From: Phycisphaerae bacterium
GTDB taxonomy: Bacteria; Planctomycetota; Phycisphaerae; Phycisphaerales; SM1A02
Reading direction: 5' to 3'
NCBI GenBank assembly: GCA_002709755.1
Contig: PAQN01000058.1
Coordinates: forward strand, 1-38,149
Length of the DNA stretch: 38,149 bases
A program made the position numbers and the translations under genes. This document shows, one piece after another, positions 1 to 7,819 of this stretch. The notes beneath the pieces are model-generated. The model did no database searches and had not been told where the DNA came from. It saw only the letters and a list, made by a program, of their open reading frames with translations. The stretch's first letter is position 1, and every line of letters begins with the position of its first letter.

Positions 1-1
1 C

Positions 2-901
2 CGTCATGTGCTCAATGATGGGGGCGTCTCCGTCGAGGATGTCGATCGAGTCGTTCTGGTCGGTGGTTCCACTCGAATTCCCGCGGTCCGTGAAGCCGTC
101 GAATCGTTCTTCGGTCGAACGCCCTACACCGCACTCGATCCCGATGAAGTCGTCGGGTTGGGCGCTTCGGTCCAGGCTTCCATTCTCGAGGGTCGGACCC
201 GGGGAATGCTCCTGCTCGATGTGATTCCGCTCTCGCTCGGCATCGAGACGATGGGGGGGGCCGTGGCCAAGCTTCTGGTTCGAAACAGCTCGATACCCGC
301 TCGAGCCACGGAACGCTTCTCCACCTCGGTCGACGGTCAGACATCCGTGCGCATCCAGGTGCTTCAAGGGGAGCGTGAACTGGCCGAACATTGTCGTTCT
401 CTGGGGACCTTCGATCTCGCCGGAGTCCCGCCGATGCCTGCTGGAATTCCCAAGATCGAAGTCGAGTTCATCATCGACGCCGACGGCGTCCTTTCGGTGA
501 ACGCCGTCGAGCAGCGCAGCGGTCGAAGAGCCTCGACCCAGTTCGTTCCCAATTACGGACTGACTTCGGACGAGGTCGATGAAATCGAGAATGATTCCTT
601 CACGCATGCTCGCAGCGACATGCATCTTCACCGGGTGATCGATCTTCGTGTCAACGCGTCTCTCGATGTGAAGTGGATCTCTGAGGCGCTGGCGCGGGTT
701 CGAGACCAGCTTTCAGAGGGGTACCTGACCGAACTGGAATCCGAGCTTGGCATCGTCAAGGACTTCATCTCCAGAGCGGCGTCCGATCCCTCCGGGATCG
801 ATGCCGCCGAATTTCAGGCCGCCAAGGAATCCCTCGACGAGAAAAGCATGCGGCTTCACGAGACGGCCATTTCCGAGAGTCTGAGAGACGAGAAGCCCTG
901 A
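2..901 (+). CDS. hscA: Hsp70-family chaperone HscA, 3' portion (5' end outside window)
   Basis: The reading frame is open from the left edge, so the gene starts upstream and about 299 C-terminal residues are visible. They cover the end of the ATPase domain (VLVGGSTRIP, then LDPDEVVGLGA) and the substrate-binding domain (LLLDVIPLSLGIETMGG, then VLQGERELAEHCRSL and GIPKIEVEF), followed by a helical lid. The GERELxxxCRSL and PNYGLTSDEVDEIE signatures fit HscA better than DnaK, and the tail is short, without the disordered DnaK C-terminus. HscA is an ATP-dependent chaperone that acts with HscB and IscU in cytoplasmic Fe-S cluster transfer. hscB and isc genes would be expected to the left of the window. 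A general DnaK paralogue is the alternative. Confidence 0.85.
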   Translation, partial: RHVLNDGGVSVEDVDRVVLVGGSTRIPAVREAVESFFGRTPYTALDPDEVVGLGASVQASILEGRTRGMLLLDVIPLSLGIETMGGAVAKLLVRNSSIPARATERFSTSVDGQTSVRIQVLQGERELAEHCRSLGTFDLAGVPPMPAGIPKIEVEFIIDADGVLSVNAVEQRSGRRASTQFVPNYGLTSDEVDEIENDSFTHARSDMHLHRVIDLRVNASLDVKWISEALARVRDQLSEGYLTELESELGIVKDFISRAASDPSGIDAAEFQAAKESLDEKSMRLHETAISESLRDEKP

Positions 902-996
902 TATGCGGCACGAAGGTTGATTCGTGCCCGATCAACCATCAGACTGGTCGTCGAATTGAACCCATTCCAGCGTGATCGTCGAAGAAGAAGACAGCC

Positions 997-1590
997 ATGG
1001 AAATCACCCGGACAACCACCGCGATGCTCGAAGCGCTCCATGACCCCGCGAATGCGGAGGTGTGGGAGGCGTTCGATCGAAGGTATCGTTCGATCCTGAT
1101 CGGATTCGCCCGCAATCTCGGTCTGAGCGATCAGGATTCAGCCGACATCGCGCAGGAGACTCTGGTCCGATTCGTCAAGGAGTACCGGGAGGGAAGGTAC
1201 GACAGGGAGCGTGGCCGTCTCGGCGCCTGGCTGGTCGGCATCGCTCGATTCCGAATTCTCGACCATCGACGCCGACGTGGAGGTGGCGAACTGATCGATG
1301 AGGCGATCGCCGCCAAACTCGATGATGAACGACACCTGACTCAGATCTGGGAGAATCAACGACGGCATTCGATTCTGCAGGATGCCATGAGTGAGTTTCG
1401 CAGGACGACTCGAACCGATCCCAAGACCATAGAGATCTTCGAGATGCTGATGGTCCATGGACTGACTCCTCAGGCCGTCGCGGAGCAGCATGGCATCACG
1501 GCTCATGACGTCTATCTGGCGAAGAGTCGCGTGGCCCAGGGGCTGCGCAAGATCGTGGATCGCATGCAGGCAGAGTACGACGATGAATGA
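997..1590 (+). CDS. ECF-type RNA polymerase sigma factor
   Basis: A 197-residue sigma-70 family protein of ECF size. Region 2 spans about residues 25-95: FDRRYRSILIGFARN, then SADIAQETLVRFVKEY, then LGAWLVGIARFRILDHRRRR, which is the core-binding and -10 recognition segment. Region 4 spans about 130-190 and holds a helix-turn-helix (LTPQAVAEQHGITAHDVYLAKSR cut short here). There is no region 1 or 3, as usual for ECF factors. No strong Shine-Dalgarno precedes the ATG, only a GAAGAAGA stretch. Its stop codon overlaps the start of the downstream kinase by 8 nt, so the two are almost certainly co-translated. The pairing resembles planctomycete ECF groups associated with Ser/Thr kinases (family knowledge). 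The target promoters cannot be read from the window. Confidence 0.9.
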   Translation: MEITRTTTAMLEALHDPANAEVWEAFDRRYRSILIGFARNLGLSDQDSADIAQETLVRFVKEYREGRYDRERGRLGAWLVGIARFRILDHRRRRGGGELIDEAIAAKLDDERHLTQIWENQRRHSILQDAMSEFRRTTRTDPKTIEIFEMLMVHGLTPQAVAEQHGITAHDVYLAKSRVAQGLRKIVDRMQAEYDDE

Positions 1591-3868
1591 CGCCGAGGGC
1601 ACCACCGGCGACTGTCCGCAACGGGTGGAACTCGAGATTCTGGCCACGGGTGCGACGGCTTCCGAGTCATTGTCCGCACATCTGAAATCGTGTCCCTCCT
1701 GCCAGGAGCTTCTCAGGCAGATCGTCGCAGACAACGATCTCCTCGGGTCCGCGCTGTTCGCCGAATCCGAGTCCAACGACATCGAACGAATCCTCGATCA
1801 ACCCATCGAGGGATACACCGTATTGAAGGAGATCCATCGGGGCGGGCAGGGGGTCGTCTTTCTGGCACGGCAGCTCAGCACCAATCGCACCGTCGCGATC
1901 AAGATGCTGCTGCAAGGTCGTTTTGCGACCTCGAGTCAGCGCATGCGATTCGATCGAGAGGTCGAACTGGTCGCAGGACTCCGCCATCCCGGCATCGTGA
2001 CTCTGTACGAAAGCGGAAGCACGATCGGTGGCGACGTGTATTTCGCCATGGAGTACGTGGATGGCCGGACCCTCGATTGCTGGCATGCCCAGCAGACTCC
2101 GACATCCGAGGAAGTGGCCTCGCTCTTCGTCGAGATCTGCGGTGCGGTTCGATACGCGCACGGACGCGGGATCATCCATCGTGACCTCAAGCCCGGAAAC
2201 ATCCTCGTCGGGGCGGATCATCATCCACACATTCTCGATTTCGGAATCGCCCGTGTCGCCGATTCCGCCTCGACGGATGAGACCATGGCCACCGAGGCCG
2301 GTCAGTTTCTCGGGACATTCTCCTATGCCGCGCCCGAGCAGCTCGAAGGCGCCCCCGAACGTGTCGACGTTCGCGTCGACGTGTTCGCATTGGGTGTCCT
2401 TCTCTACGAGATGCTCTGCGGGCGAAAGCCCTTCGAGATGGGCGACTCCCTCGCCGAGCTGATTGGAAACAGGCTTGATCGAATTCCCCCTGCGCCTTCC
2501 AGTCATGTCTCCGGCATCTCTCATGATCTCGATGTGATCTGTCTCAAGGCCTTGTCGCCCGATCCCGAGCGTCGCTACGCCTCGGCCGGCGAGATGGAGG
2601 AGGATCTGCGTCGTCATCTCGACGGTCGTCCGATCCTCGCGCGTGCGGACAGCACCTCATACGTGCTCGGCAGGCTCATCCGAAGGCACAAGATTCCCGT
2701 TCTGGCGCTGGCCTCGATCGTGGTTCTTGTGATCACATCATTGATCAGTCTCGGCTTCCTGTACGCCGAAGCCGAGCATGAACGCCGTGTCGCCGACGAG
2801 ACGCTTCGTGGTTTCCAGGATTCGATCGGAATCATCAACCCCCAGACGGGTCAGGGGACCCATGACATGTCCGTCGGCGAGTACGTCCGGATCATGGAGG
2901 ACCACGTCGTCAATGAGTTGAACAATCAGCCTCGAGTTGGGTCCGCTCTGTTGACCACGCTCGGTCTCATCGAGCTCGCCTTCGATGAGGTGGAGAAATC
3001 CCAGTCTCTTCTCGAGAAGGCGCTCGAGCTCAGGCGTGATTCCGGTCCGGCGGGTCTTGGCGAGGCCTATCACAACCTCGGACGTGTGCTGTTTCGTCGT
3101 GGTGAGTACGACAGGGCTCTGGTCAATTATCAAAATGCTCTGCGAGAACGACTCGCCGCGCACGGGCGCATCCATCCCGATGTCGCGATGACCTATCAGC
3201 ATCTCGGTTCCACGCAACGGCGAGTGGGCGACTATTCCGCCGCTCTGGCTGAATTCGTCGAGGCCGAGATGATCTGGGAGGCCCTGTACGGTCCGGACAG
3301 TGAGCAGATCGCAGGGCTGCTGAACAACAGAGCCTGGGTTCTGGTCGATCAGGCCCGTGTCTTCGCGGATTCGGGACGGACGGACGAGGCACGCGAACTC
3401 CTCGAAGATGCCCATTTCAGGCTTCTCGATGCATCCGCCATGATTCGGGGCATCGTCCCACCAAACGACTATCGAATCGGTCGCAGCGAGCGATCGGTCG
3501 GTCAGGTGCTGATGGAACTCGGGCGGACCGAGGAGGCGATCCCTCATTTCGATGAGTCGCTGCGAATCCAGATCTCCCGGCAGGGAGATCGATCGGATGG
3601 CGTGCTTCGCACCAAGCTGCTGCGTGCCTCGGCCTACATCGAGCAGGGAACCGATCTCGAGGAGGCCTCCCGGGAGGTCCGCGCCGTGGCCGAGATCCGT
3701 GAAAAACAGGCTCTTGAGTACCAGACGAAATCCGCCTGGCGGCAGGCTCTCATCGCCTTGCAGATGCTGGAGCGAATTCATCTGATCAGGGACGACGCCG
3801 ACTCTCTCGAGCAGGTCCGAGATGATCTGGCTCGAATCGAGAAGGCGCTCCAAGCGTTGTCGGGTTGA
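1583..3868 (+). CDS. Membrane Ser/Thr protein kinase with N-terminal zinc-finger motif and C-terminal TPR domain
   Basis: The ATG at 1583 overlaps the end of the sigma factor gene, giving a 761-residue protein. Residues 33-40 (HLKSCPSC) form an HxxxCxxC motif of the zf-HC2/anti-sigma type. The kinase domain spans about 79-350: glycine loop HRGGQGVVF, ATP-binding Lys107 (VAIKML), catalytic HRDLKPGN with Asp201, DFG at 219-221 and APE at 250-252. All catalytic residues are present. One transmembrane helix lies at about 371-393, preceded by basic RLIRRHK. The rest (about 430-750) consists of helical tetratricopeptide repeats such as AYHNLGRVLFRRGEYDRALVN. The TPR half should be extracytoplasmic if the kinase is inside. 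Overlap with the ECF gene suggests that the kinase, perhaps through the Cys motif, controls that sigma factor (inference). Confidence 0.9.
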   Translation: MNDAEGTTGDCPQRVELEILATGATASESLSAHLKSCPSCQELLRQIVADNDLLGSALFAESESNDIERILDQPIEGYTVLKEIHRGGQGVVFLARQLSTNRTVAIKMLLQGRFATSSQRMRFDREVELVAGLRHPGIVTLYESGSTIGGDVYFAMEYVDGRTLDCWHAQQTPTSEEVASLFVEICGAVRYAHGRGIIHRDLKPGNILVGADHHPHILDFGIARVADSASTDETMATEAGQFLGTFSYAAPEQLEGAPERVDVRVDVFALGVLLYEMLCGRKPFEMGDSLAELIGNRLDRIPPAPSSHVSGISHDLDVICLKALSPDPERRYASAGEMEEDLRRHLDGRPILARADSTSYVLGRLIRRHKIPVLALASIVVLVITSLISLGFLYAEAEHERRVADETLRGFQDSIGIINPQTGQGTHDMSVGEYVRIMEDHVVNELNNQPRVGSALLTTLGLIELAFDEVEKSQSLLEKALELRRDSGPAGLGEAYHNLGRVLFRRGEYDRALVNYQNALRERLAAHGRIHPDVAMTYQHLGSTQRRVGDYSAALAEFVEAEMIWEALYGPDSEQIAGLLNNRAWVLVDQARVFADSGRTDEARELLEDAHFRLLDASAMIRGIVPPNDYRIGRSERSVGQVLMELGRTEEAIPHFDESLRIQISRQGDRSDGVLRTKLLRASAYIEQGTDLEEASREVRAVAEIREKQALEYQTKSAWRQALIALQMLERIHLIRDDADSLEQVRDDLARIEKALQALSG

Positions 3869-3898
3869 AGAGACGCTTCGGGGCTCGGCCGCGGTGCT

Positions 3899-4918
3899 TC
3901 AGGAGCAGTCCGTCCCCCACTTCAGAAGCAGGATGGACAGATCTTCGCCGTCGACAATGCCGTCATTGTTGATGTCCGCGCAGGTATCGTTCAGCCTCCA
4001 CAACGCGAGCAGGCGTCCGAGGTCGTTGCCGTCGACCCTGCCGTCTCCGTTCAGATCCCCGTCGCAGTTCGCGCACGAGTCGGTGCACCTCTCGCTGGCG
4101 GTGTTGACGCAGATGCTGTCCCAGGTCACTTCGCAACAGAATGGATCCAGTTCGCAGACTGTGGAGCAGCAAGTCGCTTCGTTGCAGTAAGGAAGTGGAT
4201 TCAACGCTCCGCACGGTCCGGCGTTCGGCGCTCCGCATCCGGTGGGGATCGGTCCGACCGCTTGCAGGCTGATCACGTAGGAACCGATTTCTGCGGGATT
4301 CGCCGTCGTCCATCCAGCCAGTGGTTTCGTGTTCGGCCCCGCAGGACCCACGACATCGGTGGGATCGTTCGTGAACGCAAACTGAATGTTTCCATCTTCG
4401 TCCAGGGGCACGCTGGCACGGCCACTGACCGCGATGTAGATCAGGCCTGGCTTGTCGATCTTGAATTTGCCGTCGGAGGAGACCTCGCCCACCCGGGCGC
4501 CGGTCGTTCCCAATTCAACCACGCGATTGCCCAGCAGGGGTTTTCCTTCAGGATCGAAGACGAAGAGCGAGGAATTGAATTCTGAAAAACCTGGTGAGAT
4601 CGTTCGGATCTCGAAAAAACCGGGGTCCGTGATCGCGACCGCGTAGACATCCTGATAGTCGGGTTCCTGAAGGCTGGCAAGATTGCCGGAGTTTTCCCCT
4701 TTGAGTTTCCCGGTGATCGACGTCACTTGTGTCGTGGTCGAAAGTTTCACCTCCATGGCGGTGCCCTTGGTGTTGCCGGCGTCTCTTCCTCCATTGCTGT
4801 CCTCGTCCCAGTCGGGGCCGAGCATCGTGCTTCCCGCGTGAAGCGAAGCGAGGCAGAGACCGCCTGCCAACAGGGACAGAAGAGAGGTCTTGATTCCGAT
4901 CGTGATGTATTCGCGCAT
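3899..4918 (-). CDS. Secreted Cys-rich protein with duplicated dockerin-like C-terminus
   Basis: The ATG at 4918 has a GAGG Shine-Dalgarno 6-7 nt upstream and opens a clear signal peptide (basic start, then LLSLLAGGLCLASLHAG), which argues against longer in-frame starts. The protein has 339 residues. About 60-225 is a beta-rich region (DYQDVYAVAITDPGFFEI, then SLFVFDPEGKPLL) resembling PPC-type prepeptidase C-terminal domains. About 228-284 is Cys-rich, with the ATCCSTVCELDPFCCEVTWD pattern seen in planctomycete secreted proteins. Residues 287-337 hold two EF-hand/dockerin-like units, DLNGDGRVDGNDLGRLLALW and DINNDGIVDGEDLSILLLKW. It is probably a cell-surface or extracellular protein. Its ligand is unknown. 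It is convergent with the kinase gene, only 30 nt apart. Confidence 0.85.
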   Translation of the reverse strand: MREYITIGIKTSLLSLLAGGLCLASLHAGSTMLGPDWDEDSNGGRDAGNTKGTAMEVKLSTTTQVTSITGKLKGENSGNLASLQEPDYQDVYAVAITDPGFFEIRTISPGFSEFNSSLFVFDPEGKPLLGNRVVELGTTGARVGEVSSDGKFKIDKPGLIYIAVSGRASVPLDEDGNIQFAFTNDPTDVVGPAGPNTKPLAGWTTANPAEIGSYVISLQAVGPIPTGCGAPNAGPCGALNPLPYCNEATCCSTVCELDPFCCEVTWDSICVNTASERCTDSCANCDGDLNGDGRVDGNDLGRLLALWRLNDTCADINNDGIVDGEDLSILLLKWGTDCS

Positions 4919-5081
4919 AATGAACCTCGAATGTGGAAAGGGGCCTCCATTCTCACTGGGCGTCAGGATGAATTCCAGAAAAAACAGGACCCAATTGGAA
5001 ACTGTGCCACGCAGAGGCGGATTACGCCGAAAAATCGTTTTTTTACCGACGACACCGACGTTCGACGCATCACATCGACAC

Positions 5082-5720
5082 TCATTCCTCGAAGGTTCCA
5101 CCCCTTCGAAGTCTGGCCTCGAGCCTTGAGAGCCTCAAGGCGCTCGGTGCCGTCGAGCCTTCGGTTCTCTCGAGTGTTCGGATGATCGACTGCGCCTCCT
5201 CCATGAGCGATCCCAAGGCGGCCCCGTCAGCTTCTTCAGAGCTCTCGATCTGCACGCCTTGCATCATGCGGATGTCCAATTCGACCTCGCATGCCCGGGC
5301 TCGTGCCAGGAGTTCCTGCCGTCTGCTGGCATCGTCGAAGATGATCATCGGAGCCGGGCGGCCGTTCGCATCCACTTGGTCGCCGCTCGTGTGTTCCCGT
5401 GGCATCCACCAAAGACCCAGAAGGCACGAGCTCCCTGCGGTCACCATCATCATGCCAGCGACTCTGACCGGACGTCGATGCGTACCCGAAAACACGAACA
5501 TGAATGGGAGCGTCAGTGCGCAGATCAGAGCAGGTGCGGCGGCTGACTCTCGAAACCATGCATAGCCCGCGAGCAGGGCAAGAATCGTGGTGAGCGTGAG
5601 AATCCAGATGCTCGCACTCCATCCCCGACCCGCATCGGTCTTCGGCAGGTTCGTCCCCGTTCTCGCCAGTCGTGAGATCAGAAGCATCGCGGTGGCCAGT
5701 GAAAGCAGTGTCATCCCCAT
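5082..5720 (-). CDS. Small multi-spanning membrane protein of unknown function
   Basis: The ATG at 5720 is preceded by a strong GAGGAG Shine-Dalgarno 8 nt upstream, which favours it over an in-frame GTG at 5747 that overlaps the ClC stop codon. The protein has 212 residues. The N-terminal half has three or four hydrophobic segments: MTLLSLATAMLLIS, IWILTLTTILALLAGYAW, ALICALTLPFMFVF and a segment around MMMVTAGSSCLLGLWW. The C-terminal half is soluble, charged and helical (RRQELLARARACEVELD, SALRLSRLEARL) and may form a coiled coil. I recognise no family. As the last gene after the HdeD-like and ClC genes it may be part of the same response, but that is only context. Confidence 0.75.
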   Translation of the reverse strand: MGMTLLSLATAMLLISRLARTGTNLPKTDAGRGWSASIWILTLTTILALLAGYAWFRESAAAPALICALTLPFMFVFSGTHRRPVRVAGMMMVTAGSSCLLGLWWMPREHTSGDQVDANGRPAPMIIFDDASRRQELLARARACEVELDIRMMQGVQIESSEEADGAALGSLMEEAQSIIRTLERTEGSTAPSALRLSRLEARLRRGGTFEE

Positions 5721-5743
5721 GCATCCAACTCCTCGGGCGTGGC

Positions 5744-7186
5744 TCACTCATCCTCTTCGGCGGGTGCGAGGTCTTCGAGCTTCTTGTTGATCAGGAACTG
5801 ACGAGCGAGGGCTTCGTAGATCGAAGGCTCGCAGATCCGGTTGGCGACCATGGCGCCGATCATCGCGGCGAACATGAGAGGCAGGATCATGCCATACGCA
5901 CCGGTCATTTCCGCCATGATCGCGAAGACCGTGATCGGGCTCTGTACCACGCCTGCGAAGTAGGCGGCCATGAACAGCATCATGACCTGAGGCAGGCCGA
6001 TGCCGGGAGCGATGTACTGATCGAACAGGGGGTACGTGATCTGTCCCAGACCCGCACCTGTGGCAAGGCTCGGATCGAAGAGCCCGCCGGGAATCGCACT
6101 CACCAGGCTGATGAAGCTGGCCGATGCCTTCGCGAGCGGATAATACCAGACGGCCTCCGGCGTTCCGGTGTGGTGCGCGTTCACCAGCATCTGTTTCGCC
6201 TGTGCATAGCCTCCGCCATAGCTTTCGCCGAACGAGCCTATCGCGACCAACGCCAGCATGAGACCCAGCACGCCGCCCGTGATCCACGGGTGCTTCGCCA
6301 GCCGTGGTCCGGTGAACCGACTGGCGGTGACGACGAACCGTCCGAACCAGCCGCCGAAGAATCCTCCGATGATTCCGATGATCGGGACGGCCAGCCACTG
6401 ACGAGCCTCCGCGATGAAGTTCGTCATGTCGCCACTGGCGAGAAAGCCGAGCGGTAGTGAGACCCCGCGGTTCACCGTGGTGTAGAAGTGGTAGTCACCC
6501 ATGAAGAAGACACCGACCGCGCACGCCAGAGCGACGGTCCGGATCACGCAGGCGACGCTTTTCTTGTCGAAGGTTCGTCCCACCTCCTCGAAGCAGAAGA
6601 TGACCCCTGCGATCGGCGTGTTGAACGCCGCCGCGATGCCTGCCGCCGAACCGGCGAGAATCAGGCCTCGTTCCATCAGCCATGGTGGCATTCGCACGAA
6701 CCGTGACGAGAGCTGCATCAGGCAGGCCCCGACGTGCACCGACGGGCCTTCGCGGCCCACGGTGATGCCGCTCAGCAAGGCGCCAGTCAGCAGGATCGTC
6801 TTGCCGAATGCGATTCGAAGAGACAGCATCAGCGAGCGTTCCTTGCAGGCGCCGATCTTCAAGGCGGCGATGGCCTGAGGAATGCCGGTGCCCTCCGTGC
6901 CCGGAAACCACTTTCTTTGAACGACCACGATCAACATCATCATGGTCGCCATGAAGCCGGCGGGGAGGACCACGCGCCACCATCCGTCGATTCGAACTCC
7001 AAGGAGATCCTCGTGGCCTCTCAGTCCCTTGAGAAGCATCGATCCCCAGTCCTCGGCCAGCACGAAATACCAGGCGGCGAATCCGGTCAGGAGCGCCGCG
7101 ATGCTGGTGACCAGCAGGACCTTCCATCCCGAACTGGTCGGGGCGAAATGCTCGTCGGTTCGAGGGTGGTGCGGTTGATGCGTCAT
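5744..7186 (-). CDS. ClC-family chloride channel / H+/Cl- antiporter
   Basis: A 480-residue integral membrane protein carrying the ClC selectivity-filter motifs: GTGIP at 99-103, GREGP at 144-148 with the gating glutamate Glu146, and GGLFDP at 367-372. A second acidic pair (FCFEE, 200-201) lies where E. coli ClcA has the proton-path glutamate, so an antiporter is more likely than a channel (inference). There are no C-terminal CBS domains. The protein ends in an acidic tail (LAPAEEDE). It should exchange Cl- and H+ across the cytoplasmic membrane, which in E. coli supports acid resistance. The gene follows the HdeD-like gene by 24 nt. The ribosome-binding site is weak, so translation may depend on the upstream gene. 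Confidence 0.92.
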   Translation of the reverse strand: MTHQPHHPRTDEHFAPTSSGWKVLLVTSIAALLTGFAAWYFVLAEDWGSMLLKGLRGHEDLLGVRIDGWWRVVLPAGFMATMMMLIVVVQRKWFPGTEGTGIPQAIAALKIGACKERSLMLSLRIAFGKTILLTGALLSGITVGREGPSVHVGACLMQLSSRFVRMPPWLMERGLILAGSAAGIAAAFNTPIAGVIFCFEEVGRTFDKKSVACVIRTVALACAVGVFFMGDYHFYTTVNRGVSLPLGFLASGDMTNFIAEARQWLAVPIIGIIGGFFGGWFGRFVVTASRFTGPRLAKHPWITGGVLGLMLALVAIGSFGESYGGGYAQAKQMLVNAHHTGTPEAVWYYPLAKASASFISLVSAIPGGLFDPSLATGAGLGQITYPLFDQYIAPGIGLPQVMMLFMAAYFAGVVQSPITVFAIMAEMTGAYGMILPLMFAAMIGAMVANRICEPSIYEALARQFLINKKLEDLAPAEEDE

Positions 7187-7210
7187 CGTGTGCGTGCCGG
7201 GGTCAACGGA

Positions 7211-7762
7211 TCATCCGGCGATCCGACGAAGTTGATTGGCCTGTCCAAGCTGGATCCATCCCGCGAGGATGAACTGCACGCCGAAGAAGATCGTGAGCAC
7301 CCACGCGGCGGCAAGCGGGAAGAGAAGCATCACGATGCCGGCAAGGATGCCGAGCAGACCCACGGTGATCAGGATGCCGCGGGCGCCATGGCGCGCGAGT
7401 CCCAGCCCGGCCGCGAACTGCATCGCGCCGATCAAGAGGGTCGCGAACCCGAGCAGGGTGACGATCACCTCGATGGATTGCCCGGGGTCGATGATGAGAA
7501 CGAGACCGATGCCGCCCGCGATGACGGGCAGGAACCATCTCATGGCGGAGTTCGCTCCCGCACTGGCCTGCTGTCCGGCGGCGAAGACGCCGATGATGGC
7601 TCCGAACACCAGGAGGTATCCGACCACCGAGATGAAGGCGACCGCTCCATTCAGCTGTGTCAGCACCAGCATCAGTCCCATGAGGATCAGGAGGCACCCA
7701 TCCAGCATGAAGATCCACCATTTGGAAGCGAGTGCCTGGCGTACGTTGGCGTTGGTCGTCAT
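7211..7762 (-). CDS. HdeD-family (DUF308) membrane protein
   Basis: A 183-residue protein with six hydrophobic helices and short loops: WWIFMLDGCLLILMGLMLV, AFISVVGYLLVFGAIIGVF, WFLPVIAGGIGLVLI, SIEVIVTLLGFATLLIGAM, GILITVGLLGILAGIVMLLF and WVLTIFFGVQFILAGWIQL. This is the repeated-hairpin architecture of the HdeD/DUF308 family. The ATG at 7762 has GGAG 8 nt upstream. In E. coli HdeD is linked to acid resistance at high cell density. Its biochemical action is unknown. It is the first gene of a minus-strand operon with the ClC gene and the small membrane protein, and is divergent from the methyltransferase gene across 57 nt. Confidence 0.88.
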   Translation of the reverse strand: MTTNANVRQALASKWWIFMLDGCLLILMGLMLVLTQLNGAVAFISVVGYLLVFGAIIGVFAAGQQASAGANSAMRWFLPVIAGGIGLVLIIDPGQSIEVIVTLLGFATLLIGAMQFAAGLGLARHGARGILITVGLLGILAGIVMLLFPLAAAWVLTIFFGVQFILAGWIQLGQANQLRRIAG

Positions 7763-7819
7763 CGGGAAGACTCCGTATGCGGTTGCCGTTTGGGGCTGTG
7801 GGAGGTAGGAAGGCATCAC

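Noticed and set aside
249-257. Another run of G at the hscA region, suspected of a frameshift
   Set aside because: Translation through the run gives the expected IETMGGAVAKLL, so the frame is intact there.
1667-3853. Two long minus-strand open frames opposite the kinase gene
   Set aside because: They mirror the codon bias of a clear kinase/TPR gene and show no motif or ribosome-binding site.
6734-7819. Long plus-strand open frame running into the methyltransferase gene
   Set aside because: It is antisense to the ClC and HdeD-like genes, its composition is charged and low in hydrophobics, and recognisable methyltransferase sequence begins only after the ATG at 7820, which has a good ribosome-binding site.
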